This document shows positions 62,085 to 64,000 of a stretch of DNA of 64,000 bases, in pieces. This DNA comes from CBDFKB01 sp965248715. Its GTDB lineage: Bacteria > Pseudomonadota > Alphaproteobacteria > Rhizobiales > Rhizobiaceae. The notes under the pieces are model-generated. The model was given only the letters and a program-made list of their open reading frames with translations, had not been told where the DNA came from and did not search any database. Position 1 is the first letter of the stretch. Every line of letters begins with the position of its first letter. Both the position numbers and the translations under genes were made by a program. The stretch lies in the NCBI GenBank assembly GCA_965248715.1, contig CBDFKB010000007.1, forward strand, positions 248,001 to 312,000, given 5' to 3'.

Positions 62085-63284
62085 ATGGCAGGGCCGCTCG
62101 CCGGTTATACTGTGCTCGATCTGACCTCAATGATATCAGGGCCGACCGCGACGATGATGCTGGCCGACCAAGGCGCTGAAGTTATCAAGGTGGAAAATCC
62201 GCGTGGCGGCGACCATACTCGCCAGGTATCAACCGGTCGCAACGGATTTTCCGCTGCCTTTGTCAACAATAATCGCAACAAGCGTTCGCTGACCCTCGAC
62301 TTGAAACACCCAGCAGGAGTTGCCGCACTGAAGCGGTTGGCGGCCACCGCCGACGTGCTGGTGCAAAATTTCCGCCCTGGCGTGGTTGAGCGCATCGGCG
62401 TTGGCGAGGCGGCAATCCGCGAAGTGGCGCCAAGAATTATCTATGTCTCGATCAGCGGTTTCGGTGAGGCCGGTCCATTTGCGCAAAAACCGGTATATGA
62501 TCCACTGGTCCAAGCATTGTCGGGGCTGACCACGGTGCAAGCCGGGTCCAACGAAGCGCGGCCCAGATTGGTGCGCACCATCTTGCCGGACAAGCTCACC
62601 GGTTATGCTGCGGCGCAAGCGATTACCGCCGCTTTGTTGGCGCGCGAACGCACCGGCACCGGTCAGCATGTACGGCTGTCGATGCTCGATACAATGGTGT
62701 CGTTCCTGTGGGGATCGGACATGGGCGCCCATACTTTCGTCGGCAATGAACTTGGCACTGAAAAGGCGCAAAGTTTTATCGATCTGATTTACCAGACCAG
62801 CGATGGGTTCATCACCGTCGCGGTTCAGTCGGACAAGGAATGGGCCGCATTGTGCCGCGCCTTCGATAAGCGCGAATGGCTGAACGATCCGCGCTTCGCA
62901 ACCACGGTCATGCGTAGCGCCAACATCGATGAACGGCTGCAAATGACCCAGGATGTGTTGTTGACCGACACCAGCACCAACTGGCTCGAACGGCTGGAAC
63001 GCGAGGATGTGCCCTGCGCCCCAGTATTGACCCGCGCCGAGGTGATACGGCACCCGCAGATCGCCGCCAACGGCTCGATTGGTGAATTTCATCACCCGGT
63101 GGCCGGCCAGTTGCGTCAAGCCCTTCCGGCGCCGCGTTTTTCTCACATGGAATTTGCTGATCCGCAACCGGCACCCGGGCTCGGACAGCACACGATCGAT
63201 ATCCTTGCCGAAAGCGGGTTTAGCGCGCACGAAATCGAAGAACTAAGTGGTTTGGGAGCACTCGGCGAAGGGTTTGGCGAATGA
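62085..63284 (+). CDS. CaiB/BaiF family CoA-transferase
   Basis: A 399-residue class III CoA-transferase. It starts MAGPLAGYTVLDLTSMISGP, has ADQGAEVIKVENPRGGDHTR, NRNKRSLTLDLK and the catalytic Asp in KPVYDPLVQALSG. Such enzymes move CoA between carboxylic acids (formyl-CoA, carnitine, succinyl-CoA types). ATG 62085 is chosen because AAAGGAATGG lies upstream and the family starts here; the open frame reaches back over glpK without meaning. Its stop overlaps the GST start (ATGA). The acid it acts on is unknown. Confidence 0.9.
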   Translation: MAGPLAGYTVLDLTSMISGPTATMMLADQGAEVIKVENPRGGDHTRQVSTGRNGFSAAFVNNNRNKRSLTLDLKHPAGVAALKRLAATADVLVQNFRPGVVERIGVGEAAIREVAPRIIYVSISGFGEAGPFAQKPVYDPLVQALSGLTTVQAGSNEARPRLVRTILPDKLTGYAAAQAITAALLARERTGTGQHVRLSMLDTMVSFLWGSDMGAHTFVGNELGTEKAQSFIDLIYQTSDGFITVAVQSDKEWAALCRAFDKREWLNDPRFATTVMRSANIDERLQMTQDVLLTDTSTNWLERLEREDVPCAPVLTRAEVIRHPQIAANGSIGEFHHPVAGQLRQALPAPRFSHMEFADPQPAPGLGQHTIDILAESGFSAHEIEELSGLGALGEGFGE

Positions 63285-63970
63285 GCGCAGCAATCGATTT
63301 GTACTTTTGGCCGACGCCAAACGGTTGGAAGGCCTCGATCATGCTTGAGGAGCTTGGCCTCGATTATCGCTTGGTCCCGGTCAATATCGGCAATGGGGAA
63401 CAATTTACTCCAGAATTTTTGGCAATCAGCCCCAATAATAGGATGCCGGCGATTGTCGATCATGACGTGGTCGGCGACCCGGTTTCAGTATTCGAATCCG
63501 GTGCGATCCTGTGGTATCTGGCTGAAAAGACCGGACGGTTTTTGTCTGCCGAACCGTTGGCGCGCAAGGAGACCCTGGAATGGTTGTTTTGGCAGGTTGG
63601 CAATCAGGGGCCAATGGCCGGCCAGCATAGTCATTTCTTCAATTATGCGCCCGACCAAGAAAAGCAAGGTTACGCGGCCAAGCGCTATGCGCGCGAAACC
63701 TATCGCTGTATTGGAGTATTGGAACGCCGGCTCGCTGACCGCGAATTTATCGTTAGAGACTATTCTATTGCCGACATGATTTGCTGGCCATGGGTGTTGA
63801 TTGCCAAAGCGATGGGCCTGCCGCTCGATGAATATCCAAACGTTGTGCGCTGGCGTCAGGCAATCAAGGAGCGGCCGGCGGTGCAGCGCGGGGTTGATGT
63901 TGGCAAGGAATTTCGCCGCAGCGGGACGCCGGGCGAGGCCGAACGCAAAATCTTGTTCCAGCAAAAATAA
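63281..63970 (+). CDS. Glutathione S-transferase family protein (YfcG/YghU-like)
   Basis: A 229-residue protein with an N-terminal thioredoxin-like GST domain (DLYFWPTPNGWKASIMLEEL, then NNRMPAIVD and VFESGAILWYLAEKTG) and an all-helical C-terminal domain (SIADMICWPWV). The PTPNGWK motif is typical of the Nu-class YfcG/YghU group, which act as disulfide-bond reductases using glutathione. It overlaps the CoA-transferase by 4 bp and is translationally coupled to it. The remaining 30 bp of the window hold no feature. Confidence 0.9.
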   Translation: MSAAIDLYFWPTPNGWKASIMLEELGLDYRLVPVNIGNGEQFTPEFLAISPNNRMPAIVDHDVVGDPVSVFESGAILWYLAEKTGRFLSAEPLARKETLEWLFWQVGNQGPMAGQHSHFFNYAPDQEKQGYAAKRYARETYRCIGVLERRLADREFIVRDYSIADMICWPWVLIAKAMGLPLDEYPNVVRWRQAIKERPAVQRGVDVGKEFRRSGTPGEAERKILFQQK

Positions 63971-64000
63971 TTCATTTGCAATTGATCAGGCTCGAGCCGC

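Noticed and set aside
1..64000. tRNA, rRNA or known riboswitch genes
   Set aside because: I looked for typical tRNA T-loops and conserved rRNA segments in the intergenic regions and found none. This was by eye only.

Overview
The window looks like the chromosome of a marine or salt-exposed alphaproteobacterium, most likely of the order Hyphomicrobiales. This is inferred from gene content (Paracoccus-like nar cluster, ectoine and betaine catabolism, PaaZ, a fused ProW permease), moderate GC, and intergenic palindromic repeats of a rhizobial style. No rRNA, tRNA or CRISPR array was seen.

Layout. 1-860: a small membrane protein, then nested intergenic repeats and an IS630 scrap. 860-12,320: a copper chaperone and a complete dissimilatory nitrate module on the minus strand (narK1-narK2-narG-narH-narJ-narI), with a divergent CRP/FNR-type regulator and a perfect FNR box in the shared promoter. 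12,320-20,940: an IS-riddled accessory block. Two IS1182-family copies in the same orientation flank it; one has an internal deletion and an IS5 element inside it, the other has a nonsense codon in its transposase. Between them lie an IS3 element, a small membrane protein and a Shedu (SduA) anti-phage nuclease gene cut in two by an IS5/IS427 element. 21,020-25,580: phenylacetate catabolism (paaR, paaK, divergent paaZ). 25,580-28,330: a tmpB/tmpA pair (trimethylaminoethylphosphonate to glycine betaine) with a LysR regulator. 28,375-30,174: a membrane-anchored TPR protein built from six near-identical 126-bp repeats.

30,750-45,980 is the most interesting part: an alginate/polymannuronate-like exopolysaccharide cluster with a LuxO-like sigma54 activator, Nudix hydrolase, ManC, an Alg44-like PilZ/HlyD protein, an Alg8-like synthase, an AlgD-like dehydrogenase, a DUF4114/RTX protein and a hybrid histidine kinase with Hpt domain. 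Both the Alg44-like and AlgD-like proteins carry an inserted response-regulator receiver domain whose halves are in swapped order (circularly permuted). It sits inside the PilZ fold in one and just before the conserved C-terminal tail in the other. Sigma54-type -24/-12 promoters lie before manC, alg44 and algD. The two regulatory regions share a TGTCA-N3-TGACA palindrome, a candidate enhancer for the LuxO-like activator. Together this suggests a phosphorelay that controls both transcription and the biosynthetic proteins themselves.

46,080-60,280: compatible-solute uptake and catabolism: a glycine-betaine-type ABC importer, an EamA exporter, ectoine hydrolase DoeA, a thioredoxin-like protein, DUF302, choline-sulfatase BetC, EutB, EutC, a Tat-exported agmatine-deiminase-like protein and a hotdog thioesterase. 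60,310-64,000: a long palindrome, glycerol kinase, a CaiB/BaiF CoA-transferase and a glutathione S-transferase.
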